Shown: positions 1 through 6,961 of the stretch, in pieces
Layout of the letters: every line of letters starts with the position of its first letter
How positions within the stretch are numbered: position 1 is the first letter of the stretch
Origin: Bacteroidota bacterium
GTDB lineage: Bacteria; Bacteroidota; Bacteroidia; Chitinophagales; LD1
Direction of reading: 5' to 3'
DNA length: 6,993 nucleotides
Assembly: GCA_028288545.1 (NCBI GenBank)
Contig: JAQBNQ010000432.1
Coordinates: forward strand, 1 to 6,993
The notes under the pieces: generated by a model
What the model was told of the DNA's origin: nothing
What the model saw: only the letters and a program-made list of their open reading frames with translations
The model's database searches: none
Program-made: the position numbers and the translations under genes

Positions 1-1
1 C

Positions 2-901
2 CTTATAACGCCTTTATTTAGTGATTACGCCCAAAAGGCCCGGTTTATTTATATGCCCGAAGGTAAAAGTGCGGATTATGATACCACGCAGGTTTTGGCA
101 TTTCCGGTAGGGGCCTGTTTCATAAAGAATTTTTATTATGCCGATGACCTAAGGGTTAAAAACGGTACCAGAAGGATAATGGAAACCCGTTTGCTGGTTC
201 ACCGCGCTAATGCCTGGGATGCACTGGATTACATTTGGAACGATGAACAGACAGAGGCTATACTGGAAAGCGCCGGCGACATTAAAAAAGTTAGCTGGAT
301 ACACTCCGATGGCACAAAAAAGGAAACGGATTATATTATACCCAACAAAAATCAGTGTAAGGGCTGCCATTGGAACAATGGAGTGGCTATTACGCCCATT
401 GGACCCAAAGTGCGCAACCTAAACCGCGACCTGCCTTATGATGATGTTACTGAAAACCAATTAACGCACTTTGCAAAGATAGGGTTCTTGAAAGGCGCTC
501 CTGCGCCTGGTATGGCACCTAAACTTGCCGACTGGTCAGATTCGGCACATTATAGTGTAACAGAGCGGGCAAGGGCCTATTTGGAAGTAAACTGCGGGCA
601 TTGTCATAACCCTAAAGGCCCTGCTTATACTTCGGGTCTGCATTTAAATATCGACAACTTTAATCTGGAGCACCTCGGCTTTTGCAAGGCTCCGGTAGCT
701 GCCGGAAAGGCAACCGGTAACAGGTTGTATGATATTGTGCCTTCAAGTCCCGATAAATCTATCATGATATACAGGATGCAATCTGCCGACCCGGGAATAA
801 GAATGCCGGAATTAGGCCGTTCCCTGGTACACAAAGAAGGCTTAGCCCTTATTACCCGTTGGATAGCCGAAATGAGTCCGAATGATTGTGTAGTCAGATA
901 G
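2..901 (+). CDS. SO2930-family di-haem c-type cytochrome, 5'-truncated
   Basis: Exported di-haem cytochrome c-like protein, presumably an electron carrier or redox enzyme outside the cytoplasm; its reaction is not established. The reading frame is open from position 2, and the residues before the first ATG (position 53) read LITPLFSDYAQKARFIY, which matches the conserved body of this family. So the ATG at 53 is internal, and the true start and signal peptide lie upstream of the window. Two CXXCH haem-binding motifs are visible: CKGCH at 356-370 and CGHCH at 593-607. A RMPELGRS segment near the C-terminus is followed by a hydrophobic helix ending in TRWI; it resembles the family's conserved end and may supply a Met haem ligand. 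299 codons are present and the stop is TAG. From family knowledge, such genes usually sit beside a parallel beta-helix protein gene, which would be upstream here. The family call is firm; the role is inferred. Confidence 0.9.
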   Translation, partial: LITPLFSDYAQKARFIYMPEGKSADYDTTQVLAFPVGACFIKNFYYADDLRVKNGTRRIMETRLLVHRANAWDALDYIWNDEQTEAILESAGDIKKVSWIHSDGTKKETDYIIPNKNQCKGCHWNNGVAITPIGPKVRNLNRDLPYDDVTENQLTHFAKIGFLKGAPAPGMAPKLADWSDSAHYSVTERARAYLEVNCGHCHNPKGPAYTSGLHLNIDNFNLEHLGFCKAPVAAGKATGNRLYDIVPSSPDKSIMIYRMQSADPGIRMPELGRSLVHKEGLALITRWIAEMSPNDCVVR

Positions 902-1020
902 TTGAAGTCCTAGGAAAGGCAAAACCATTTATTTCAAATGCTTCACTCTACCTTTTTCTCTCTGCTTTTAATCTCCCTGCGAATTTATTATTGCTGCTGT
1001 TCTGATCGTCTGATAATCTG

Positions 1021-1065
1021 AAAAGAAAAAGGGCCATTCCGAATCCGGAATAGCCCTTTTCTTTT
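1021..1065. terminator. Bidirectional intrinsic terminator between convergent genes
   Basis: Long hairpin. AAAAGAAAA, a bulged A, GGGC, one mismatch and ATTCCG pair with CGGAAT, GCCC and TTTTCTTTT around the 4-nt loop AATC. The GC-rich core is flanked by an A-rich tract on the left and a T-rich tract on the right, so the transcript from either strand ends the stem in a U-rich run. It lies 119 bp after the cytochrome stop and 18 bp beyond the stop of the oppositely oriented small lipoprotein gene, so it can end both transcripts. The 902-1020 stretch before it shows no gene or other recognisable element. Confidence 0.85.
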
Positions 1066-1083
1066 GGCTTTTATACTTTCAGT

Positions 1084-1299
1084 TTATATACACTTAAAAA
1101 TAATTACTGAATCGCCGTTCGGTTCTACAAAGGGACCCTTTTCGTAAGCTGCAATATCAACTTTGTTGCAGGACTTAACCGTTTGCATTACGTTAGATGG
1201 CAACCCGCTTTCGCGGTAAGGAGTGCAGGTAACGCATTTTTGACATGATCCGAAAGCTAAGAGGGCTATTAACGCTATAAATGCAAGTGTTAGTTTCAT
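1084..1299 (-). CDS. Small Cys-rich putative lipoprotein (71 aa)
   Basis: Unrecognised small exported protein. The N-terminus (MKLTLAFIALIALLAFGSC) is a short basic start, a hydrophobic stretch and a lipobox-like FGSC, which predicts signal peptidase II cleavage and lipidation at Cys19. The -3 Phe is a less usual lipobox residue. The mature part is only about 53 residues and has four further cysteines: Cys22 and Cys25 (a CxxC right after the lipidated Cys), Cys44 and the penultimate Cys70. These could form disulfides or bind a metal; neither can be decided from sequence. The gene starts 41 bp after the stop of the TonB-dependent receptor on the same strand, with no convincing -33/-7 promoter in the gap, so it is probably cotranscribed as the last gene. 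No strong Shine-Dalgarno is visible, only an A-rich leader as is common in Bacteroidota. The gene is likely real given signal, operon position and terminator; its function is unknown. Confidence 0.75.
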   Translation of the reverse strand: MKLTLAFIALIALLAFGSCQKCVTCTPYRESGLPSNVMQTVKSCNKVDIAAYEKGPFVEPNGDSVIIFKCI

Positions 1300-1340
1300 A
1301 TTTCGTTGTTTTCTTATTGTGTTGGTTCTCTTAAATCAAA

Positions 1341-3902
1341 TTAGTTAATAGTGCCCTCAGCCTTTGGTTTTTTAGCTTTTCCATGCCAAGTATATGATAC
1401 CTGCAGGGTATAATTTCTTGGCGTTTCAAGGTAAGCCGGGCGCGGGGTATATTCTGTGTTAAGTACGTTCTTAACAATAAATGCTACGCGAACTCCCTGT
1501 TTGAAATTGTAAGCAAGGTGCATATTCAATACAATATCACCTCTTCCTTTTCCTATGGGAATAAGTTGTTTCTCTTCTCTTGATTGACGGAGACCCGCAA
1601 AAGCGGGGTATAGAGAAGAAAGTAACGGGCTGACAAAAGCATAATCCACGTTCTCTACATAACTAGAATATTGAAGATTAGTATTAAATTCCAAACCTTT
1701 CCACTCAAGTGTAACATCCACTTTTAAGGTGTGGCGATTCCTGTATTTTAAAATATTTGTAGAAGAAGTAGAAGTTTGTGCGTAAGTAAGATATGTCACT
1801 CCAGTAGGGTTGTTGTAGGCACCTTTAATCGCTGAATTGCTGCCTGGATTATAACCGTTGCCTAACTGATATCCTTGATAATTAACAAGGGGTAAAGAAT
1901 CATTCCAGTTAAGTGATCTTGGGTCTATATAAGTATAACCGGTTAAAAGGGTTATATCCACCGGGCCTATTTTACCTTGACCGGCGAAAACCAATTCAGT
2001 TCCTAAAATTCTGGTCTTGCCAATATTCTGGGATGAGAAACCAAGTCCAAAATCATGTCCAAAATTTGGCCAATATGCCCTATCGCCATATTGTCCAAAT
2101 GAAAACTCCATCATATTGTCATATTGGTTCCAAAAGCCCGAGATATCCATATAACCAGCCCAGCCCTTGCCTAATTTGAAACCTTGTTTCAAACCTAATT
2201 CTGCACTATATCCTTTTTCCGGGTTAAGCAGTGGATTGGAAGCAATGGTAATTGGTCCAACATTCGTCGAAACAAAGCGTTCGGCGATAGTTGGGTAACG
2301 GAAGCCCTGGCCAAAAGATGCCCGGATATAAGTTGCCTCAGCAGCCTGGTAGTTAAGTCCTAATCTAAACAAAGGGTAAGGCAACTGCTTAATAGAATTT
2401 TGAACTGTATCTAATCTTTGGTAATAGTTACCCGGACCAGTGGAATCCTGCACGTAATGTACTTGTCTAAAGTATTCCCAACGCGCACCAAACGATACGG
2501 TAAACTTCTTCCAGAATTTAAAATCGGTTTGCACGTAAGCAGAGAAATTGTAGCTGTTGTTTTTGCCAAACAAACTGCCCGAGGCTCCTTTAGGGGGATT
2601 AACGTCATCATAAACGTTAACAAGCCCGCTTACTATGTTAAAGTCAAATTTCTTGAATTCCCATCTACGGTGATATTGCAACTCGCCATAATACCGGTTT
2701 GGTACCGACCCTTGCCCTGTACTGTTAGTATTGGTAGCGTTAAAGAAGCGGCCGACAAATTTAAACTGGTTGCCTTTTTTGTCATAGTAATCAATAAAGG
2801 GGTCAACGGTAAAGCGGTAATCTTTATAAACGGTAATGGTTTTTGGAAATGGTTTGTAAGCATTACTATCTAAACCATTCCAAAAGAAAAAGGTATTTCC
2901 CCAACTGTAATAGCCGCTAACGTTAATACCCATATTGAGACCAACAATTTTCTTAAAACGGTAACGATACTTAATATTTGCTCTAATAGAAGAACCGCCG
3001 CTCGAGTCAAGGTATCCCGTATTAGAATCATACGCGGCGCCGATAACGATATCGTTCTGTCCTACCTTTTGGCGGTAAGCAACGTTAACTCCCTGCCCGT
3101 AAGGAGGCACTTTACCCCACCATTTCATATCGGGAGTATAAGAGGGCCCCTCAATTACGCCGCCGTAACCGGTTACTTTAAAATAGGTCTGCTCGGTAGG
3201 GTAGGCGGTACGTACGTTAATTACGCCATCCAAAGCACCGCTTCCGTATAATGCTGAGGCCGCACCTTTTATAACTTCTACCTGTTCAACGTTTTCCATA
3301 GGAACTATGCTCCACTTGGCATCCGATGCATCAGCAGTAAGCAATGGCAGGTCATCTACCAAAACCTGCACTCTCGAACCTGCTCCATAACTCCAACCCG
3401 CACCACCACGTATATTTACCTGGCCATCGGCAATAGTAACACCAGGTACCTTGGTCATACCTTCATCAAGGCTGGTAATGTTTTGGTTAGCCAATGAAGT
3501 ACCCTTCAATACATCCATCGAAACGGTTTGCTCACCAAGTTTGGTTTCATACTTGGTACCGCTTATCACAACCTCGTCCATTATCTGCTGTTTGTCACGC
3601 AGTGTTATGTTCAACACCTTGTTTTCTCCTGCAGCCAGGGTTATTTTTATTTTTTGGTCTTCCTTGCCAACGTATCTTACCACAACTTCATAGGAACCTG
3701 CGGGCAGATTTTTTATCTCATAGTTACCGTCAAAGTCGGTGACAGCCCCCCAGCCTTTGCTGGCATCAATAACAACATTTGCGCTTATCAGGGCTTCTTT
3801 GTTTTCTTCAATGACTCTGCCCGATAATTTTGCATTTTGGGAATAAAGGGCTGAAGAGAGGAGAAGGAAGAAAACGGGTAGTAAGTAACGGTTAAACTTC
3901 AT
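1341..3902 (-). CDS. TonB-dependent outer-membrane receptor
   Basis: Outer-membrane beta-barrel importer energised by TonB-ExbBD; substrate unknown. The ATG at 3902 is preferred because it opens directly on a signal peptide (MKFNRYLLPVFFLLLSSA, cleavage near residues 21-22). The upstream in-frame ATG at 3980 would add 26 residues ahead of the signal and run through the promoter-like sequence. Order from this start: carboxypeptidase-regulatory-like Ig fold (about 24-102, including TDFDGNYEIKNLPAGSYEV); TonB box-like MDEVVISGT (108-116); plug (about 120-235) with VPGV, VNIRGG, RVQVLVDD, VEQVEVIKGAASALYGSGA and GVINV; a 22-strand-type barrel to about 840 with aromatic-rich strands, a KNVLNTEY motif and a last strand TLQVSYTW. 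A 14-residue hydrophilic tail follows the last strand. At 853 aa the length is normal and the frame intact. No SusD partner is adjacent, so a polysaccharide-utilisation role is not supported. A small Cys-rich lipoprotein gene follows after 41 bp. Confidence 0.95.
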   Translation of the reverse strand: MKFNRYLLPVFFLLLSSALYSQNAKLSGRVIEENKEALISANVVIDASKGWGAVTDFDGNYEIKNLPAGSYEVVVRYVGKEDQKIKITLAAGENKVLNITLRDKQQIMDEVVISGTKYETKLGEQTVSMDVLKGTSLANQNITSLDEGMTKVPGVTIADGQVNIRGGAGWSYGAGSRVQVLVDDLPLLTADASDAKWSIVPMENVEQVEVIKGAASALYGSGALDGVINVRTAYPTEQTYFKVTGYGGVIEGPSYTPDMKWWGKVPPYGQGVNVAYRQKVGQNDIVIGAAYDSNTGYLDSSGGSSIRANIKYRYRFKKIVGLNMGINVSGYYSWGNTFFFWNGLDSNAYKPFPKTITVYKDYRFTVDPFIDYYDKKGNQFKFVGRFFNATNTNSTGQGSVPNRYYGELQYHRRWEFKKFDFNIVSGLVNVYDDVNPPKGASGSLFGKNNSYNFSAYVQTDFKFWKKFTVSFGARWEYFRQVHYVQDSTGPGNYYQRLDTVQNSIKQLPYPLFRLGLNYQAAEATYIRASFGQGFRYPTIAERFVSTNVGPITIASNPLLNPEKGYSAELGLKQGFKLGKGWAGYMDISGFWNQYDNMMEFSFGQYGDRAYWPNFGHDFGLGFSSQNIGKTRILGTELVFAGQGKIGPVDITLLTGYTYIDPRSLNWNDSLPLVNYQGYQLGNGYNPGSNSAIKGAYNNPTGVTYLTYAQTSTSSTNILKYRNRHTLKVDVTLEWKGLEFNTNLQYSSYVENVDYAFVSPLLSSLYPAFAGLRQSREEKQLIPIGKGRGDIVLNMHLAYNFKQGVRVAFIVKNVLNTEYTPRPAYLETPRNYTLQVSYTWHGKAKKPKAEGTIN

Positions 3903-3924
3903 GCGCGTTTTTTTAGTTAGGTGA

Positions 3925-3932
3925 CAAAAATA
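3925..3932 (-). promoter_or_regulatory. Putative -7 element of the TonB receptor promoter
   Basis: On the minus strand this reads TATTTTTG, an exact fit to the Bacteroidetes -7 consensus TAnnTTTG, 22 bp before the chosen ATG at 3902. No TTG is found at the usual 19-21 bp further upstream; the nearest (plus-strand CAA at 3963-3965) is 30 bp away. An A8 tract (plus-strand T run 3935-3942) occupies the spacer. The -7 match supports the downstream ATG, but the promoter is incomplete against consensus. Confidence 0.45.
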
Positions 3933-4034
3933 GATTTTTTTTGAAATGAAGGAATTTTGATTCAATAATACTACCAACAAGCTTCGTCATCTTATTGTCA
4001 TTTTGTTGTTAACGCTAAAATAAAGCACTGTCCG

Positions 4035-4065
4035 TTGCTTATTGCCGCGCATTGGCGTATATTTG
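4035..4065 (+). promoter_or_regulatory. Bacteroidetes-type -33/-7 promoter for the 633-aa T9SS protein
   Basis: TTG at 4035-4037, a 20-bp spacer, then TATATTTG at 4058-4065 match the TTG/TAnnTTTG promoter pattern with ideal spacing. Transcription would start around 4070-4073, giving a leader of only about 15 nt before the ATG at 4087. This placement rules out the upstream in-frame TTG at 4042 as the start codon. The 3903-4086 gap therefore holds two divergent promoters, this one and the receptor's. Confidence 0.7.
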
Positions 4066-4086
4066 TGGGTTGAAAAAAATAATTTA

Positions 4087-5988
4087 ATGAAAAAAAATTA
4101 CATATTAATATTTGCTGTTTTAATAGTTTCTTTCCAGAAACTGTCTTCTCAATGTTCCTCATGTACACCTGTTTCGGGCACCTGCCCACCAGCCGGGGGG
4201 CTATGTAATAAGCTAGATACAGCTTATGCCCATAATCCATACGATAAGGTAATTAATTTTTTTATGCCCCAGGTATTAACCGACCCATCCATCCTTGCTC
4301 AATGCTCTTGTAACGAGGTGGATCTCAGGCACATAACGGTTACCGGAGTGAGCGGTTTGCCAGCCGGTGTGGGTTACATCATTTCTAATGGTGGATCTTT
4401 TAACGTTCAGGGTGGCGATTCCCTGGGATGCGCGCATTTTTGCGGAACTCCTTTGGTTGCGGGTCTTTACCCGGTTACGGTTTACCTGATGGCTGATGTT
4501 ACTGCCATTGGCACTCCAATTGGTAATGTAAACCAAAACAACGTTCCTCAATCCTATAAAGATACCTTGCTGGTATTGCCTGATACTGTTGCCGGAGTTA
4601 CCTCTTTTACTTATGGCAACAACGGTTCCGAGGCTTGTCAATCTATTACGGTTGATCTGAACGCTCTTTATTCGGCACCGCAGCCAAACCTTACCAGGTA
4701 CTTTTGGAACATAGCAAACAACCCGCCTTCACAATTACAGGCTCCGGGTTCTTATACTTTTACCAATAACTCAACTGTTCCTGATACATTTCCTATAACC
4801 TTAAGTACTGTGTTTTATAATTACCGCGTTAAAAAGGTACACATAGCTGATGTTACCGGAGGTTATTGCGGCGATATTGAAGAAGCAACCTGTTCTTGTA
4901 TCAGTAGTTTAGATTCACCGGATCCATACGTTAAGTTTCCGGTGCTTGGATTTAACAACAGTAACAATTATGCCAGCAACACCTGCCACAATATCAATTT
5001 CGATAATCTCTATATCCCAATACCGGTTGGCACTTTTAAGTTAGTGATGGAATCGTGGGATTTAGATAATGGGCCGCCTTTTGGCACCCAGGATGATCAT
5101 TTGGGTACCGATAGTTTAACAGTGCATTTAGGGCAGGAAAACTTTGCCGATGATAATACTGACGGATATGTTGAGTTTGATACTGTTGCCGGAACTGTTA
5201 TTACTGAAACACTTTACGTTATTGTAAATCCGCTACCAATATTGCCTGTTGTTATTGCAGCCAGCGATACTTTTTGCAGTGGAGATTCGGTTTTTGTTTC
5301 GGTGGATAGCGCTGGAATGCGTTACCAGGGTAATTTCTCGTACCAATGGTATAGAGACACCGTGTTTTTATCTACAGTGGTAGATTCGGGATTTTATGCC
5401 TCATTACCTGGAATGTACCGGGTTATTGTAACGGATCAGAATACGGGCTGCAGCAGCAATTCGGTAACTAAACGTGTTACCATGGCTACCAGTCCCGATC
5501 CGGCCAATATCTATTTTACAGGTACAACCGAGTTTATTAATCCCTTCCCTATAAGTGGTTTCGCTGCCGACTGGTATTACAATGGTACCCTGGTTGCCGG
5601 CCAAAACGGAAAGATTTTGCCTTTTCTTGGTAATGGTTTATACAGCGCTGATATTTATAACCTAAGCTATACTTCGTGCAGAACTGCAGTTGTACCCGAT
5701 TCGGTGGTTTCGGGAATTGAAGGTGTTTCAAACTCCGTGTTCAATATGGATATAACTCCGAATCCGAATACAGGCAGGTTTAATCTTCGTTTTTCAGCTG
5801 AAGAAGACCAGGACATCAATATCATTATTCAAAGCACTGTTGGCCAAATCGTCTATTCAAGAAAGATGGATAAATTCAGCGGACATTTTAACGAGGACAT
5901 CGACCTGAACAGCTTTAGCAAAGGCATTTATTTTGTAACTGTTGAATCGGCAAAAGGAAGCATCAACAAAAAAGTTGTTGTTCAGTAA
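4087..5988 (+). CDS. Secreted multidomain protein with T9SS type A sorting domain
   Basis: Cell-surface or extracellular protein exported by Sec and then the type IX system; biological role unknown. The ATG at 4087 opens on a signal peptide (MKKNYILIFAVLIVSF, cleaved near residues 21-22). Apparent order over 633 aa: a Cys-rich head (Cys23, 26, 33, 40); a putative-Ig/He_PIG-like domain (about 44-140) with GLPAGVGY at 90-97 and a GTP-x2-AG-x-Y stretch from 120; a PKD-like region (about 176-245) with Cys184 and a YFW core; a C2-like segment (about 246-380) with DSPDPYV at 276-282 and WDLDNG at 324-329 plus DDHLGT at 336-341; an Ig-like domain with Cys397, Trp421 and Cys455; a second Ig-like region (about 465-550); and a T9SS type A C-terminal domain (about 554-633) with TPNPNTGRF and KGIYFV motifs and a KKVVVQ end. 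No catalytic motif is seen, so an adhesin, binding or structural role is the likelier guess. The export signals are firm; the inner domain calls are by eye. Confidence 0.9.
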   Translation: MKKNYILIFAVLIVSFQKLSSQCSSCTPVSGTCPPAGGLCNKLDTAYAHNPYDKVINFFMPQVLTDPSILAQCSCNEVDLRHITVTGVSGLPAGVGYIISNGGSFNVQGGDSLGCAHFCGTPLVAGLYPVTVYLMADVTAIGTPIGNVNQNNVPQSYKDTLLVLPDTVAGVTSFTYGNNGSEACQSITVDLNALYSAPQPNLTRYFWNIANNPPSQLQAPGSYTFTNNSTVPDTFPITLSTVFYNYRVKKVHIADVTGGYCGDIEEATCSCISSLDSPDPYVKFPVLGFNNSNNYASNTCHNINFDNLYIPIPVGTFKLVMESWDLDNGPPFGTQDDHLGTDSLTVHLGQENFADDNTDGYVEFDTVAGTVITETLYVIVNPLPILPVVIAASDTFCSGDSVFVSVDSAGMRYQGNFSYQWYRDTVFLSTVVDSGFYASLPGMYRVIVTDQNTGCSSNSVTKRVTMATSPDPANIYFTGTTEFINPFPISGFAADWYYNGTLVAGQNGKILPFLGNGLYSADIYNLSYTSCRTAVVPDSVVSGIEGVSNSVFNMDITPNPNTGRFNLRFSAEEDQDINIIIQSTVGQIVYSRKMDKFSGHFNEDIDLNSFSKGIYFVTVESAKGSINKKVVVQ

Positions 5989-6026
5989 AACAATCACTTT
6001 CTTCTAAAAATATGTGAATAAGTATG

Positions 6027-6056
6027 CTGAATAAACGGATTCCTCATATATCTTTG
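6027..6056 (+). promoter_or_regulatory. Putative -33/-7 promoter for the 279-aa T9SS protein
   Basis: TATCTTTG at 6049-6056 matches TAnnTTTG exactly. At 19 bp upstream the -33 position reads CTG (6027-6029), a one-base departure from TTG. The expected transcription start near 6062 would give a leader of about 26 nt, A-rich and without a Shine-Dalgarno. No hairpin terminator is apparent between the stop at 5988 and this site, so read-through from the preceding gene is also possible. Confidence 0.55.
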
Positions 6057-6088
6057 TAACATTAACCTAAACTAAAAAAGAATAGCAC

Positions 6089-6928
6089 ATGAAAAAAGTA
6101 ATTTTTACCCTGTTAACCATCAGCAGTCTGTATTTCACCTCAAGTGCCCAATACTGCGGTAATTCAGGCCCTAGTGTATGTACACCTCCAACCAACCTAA
6201 CACAACCTGGTTTGAGTCCTCCGTCAGATAGTCTTGCTCCGGTAATAGATAACATACCTACAACCACTACTATTGAATTCAAAAATTTTAATACCATCGC
6301 ATTTGGTGGTCAAACTTTAACTATCCAATCTTTAAAGATCGATACGATCAGCAACTTGCCTTCAGGTCTTTGCTGGGCAACTAATAAGGCTAACAATACA
6401 TTTACTAACCAGGAAGCAGGTTGTATCCAGGTTACTGGTACTACACAGGCACCCGCTGGTCAGTACAAATTGTACATCATTGTTGATGCCAACGTAGGTG
6501 TTGCTATTACTACAAACGCTGATGCTGCAGGTCTTCACTACTATGTAAGAGTTGATAGCAATGCAAGTGAGTGTATTCACCCGGTTGATACCTTACAAAC
6601 ACAAGCTAACCCATTCATTTCTTACGCAGGTTTAGCTTGTCCGGGTAGCGGAATCAACGAAATTGAAAGCAGTTTTGCCAACATGAGTGTTGTTCCAAAT
6701 CCATTCACTAACCAGGCTGTAGTTTCTTTCACTTCTGTTAAAGGAGGAATGATGACTGAAAAACTGACAAACATACTTGGCAGCGAAGTTTACAAGAGAG
6801 AAATCGAAGTTAAGGTTGGAGAAAATTCTACTGTAATTGAAAGGAACAGTATTCCTGCAGGAGTTTATTTCTATACTTTAGGTAGCGGAAGATCGATGGT
6901 TACTAAACGAGTTGTAATAAACGAATAA
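6089..6928 (+). CDS. Secreted T9SS type A protein with putative-Ig domain
   Basis: Exported surface or extracellular protein of unknown role, 279 aa. The signal peptide is MKKVIFTLLTISSLYFTSSA, with cleavage probably at SSA|Q after residue 20. The mature domain (about 21-190) has six cysteines (23, 31, 95, 112, 162, 184), an even number compatible with three disulfides. Its core resembles the putative-Ig/He_PIG repeat: NLPSGLCW (89-96), then GCIQVTGTT from 111 and an AGQYKLYIIVD strand. It aligns by eye with the N-terminal domain of the upstream protein over about 100 residues. A linker GINEIES leads to a T9SS type A C-terminal domain (about 198-279) with VVPNPF, a LGSEV strand, IPAGVYFYTL and a KRVVINE end. 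Many GGT, GCT, ACT and GTT codons suggest, but do not prove, strong expression. It starts 100 bp after the preceding gene and has its own promoter-like sequence; tandem duplication with domain gain or loss is plausible. No enzymatic motif is seen. Confidence 0.9.
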   Translation: MKKVIFTLLTISSLYFTSSAQYCGNSGPSVCTPPTNLTQPGLSPPSDSLAPVIDNIPTTTTIEFKNFNTIAFGGQTLTIQSLKIDTISNLPSGLCWATNKANNTFTNQEAGCIQVTGTTQAPAGQYKLYIIVDANVGVAITTNADAAGLHYYVRVDSNASECIHPVDTLQTQANPFISYAGLACPGSGINEIESSFANMSVVPNPFTNQAVVSFTSVKGGMMTEKLTNILGSEVYKREIEVKVGENSTVIERNSIPAGVYFYTLGSGRSMVTKRVVINE

Positions 6929-6939
6929 TAAATTAGCAA

Positions 6940-6957
6940 TAAGCACCTTGGTGCTTA
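6940..6957 (+). repeat. Short inverted repeat after the last gene
   Basis: TAAGCACC and GGTGCTTA flank TT; as RNA this is a 7-bp stem with a CTTG tetraloop, 11 bp after the stop codon at 6926-6928. No U-run follows directly, so alone it is a poor terminator. It may protect the 3' end or act together with the stronger hairpin that follows. Confidence 0.5.
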
Positions 6958-6961
6958 AACA

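Noticed and set aside
53..901. A complete 282-aa cytochrome starting at the ATG at 53
   Set aside because: The in-frame sequence back to position 2 has no stop and matches the family's conserved region, and there is no signal peptide at the ATG. The gene is truncated.
2418..2873. 151-aa plus-strand open frame opposite the receptor barrel
   Set aside because: It lies wholly antisense to a well-supported gene and shows no recognisable domain, signal peptide or promoter; it is a shadow of the receptor codons.
3903..3980. N-terminal extension of the TonB receptor from the ATG at 3980
   Set aside because: It adds 26 residues before a clear signal peptide and would overlap the TATTTTTG promoter-like element.
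3975..4008. CAACAA / TTGTTG inverted repeat in the divergent promoter region
   Set aside because: Only 6 bp of low-complexity sequence with a 22-bp gap; expected by chance in AT-rich DNA, so not called an operator.
4042..4086. TTG start at 4042 for the 633-aa T9SS protein
   Set aside because: It lies within the promoter spacer and precedes an obvious signal peptide start at 4087.
4147..4206. Lipoprotein reading of the 633-aa protein using Cys23
   Set aside because: The residues before Cys23 are LSSQ; Gln at -1 does not fit a lipobox, and the T9SS C-terminal domain already explains surface delivery.
4276..4641. 121-aa minus-strand open frame opposite the T9SS gene
   Set aside because: It is antisense within a well-supported coding region, and its composition (Ser/Arg/Asn-rich) is typical of a shadow frame.
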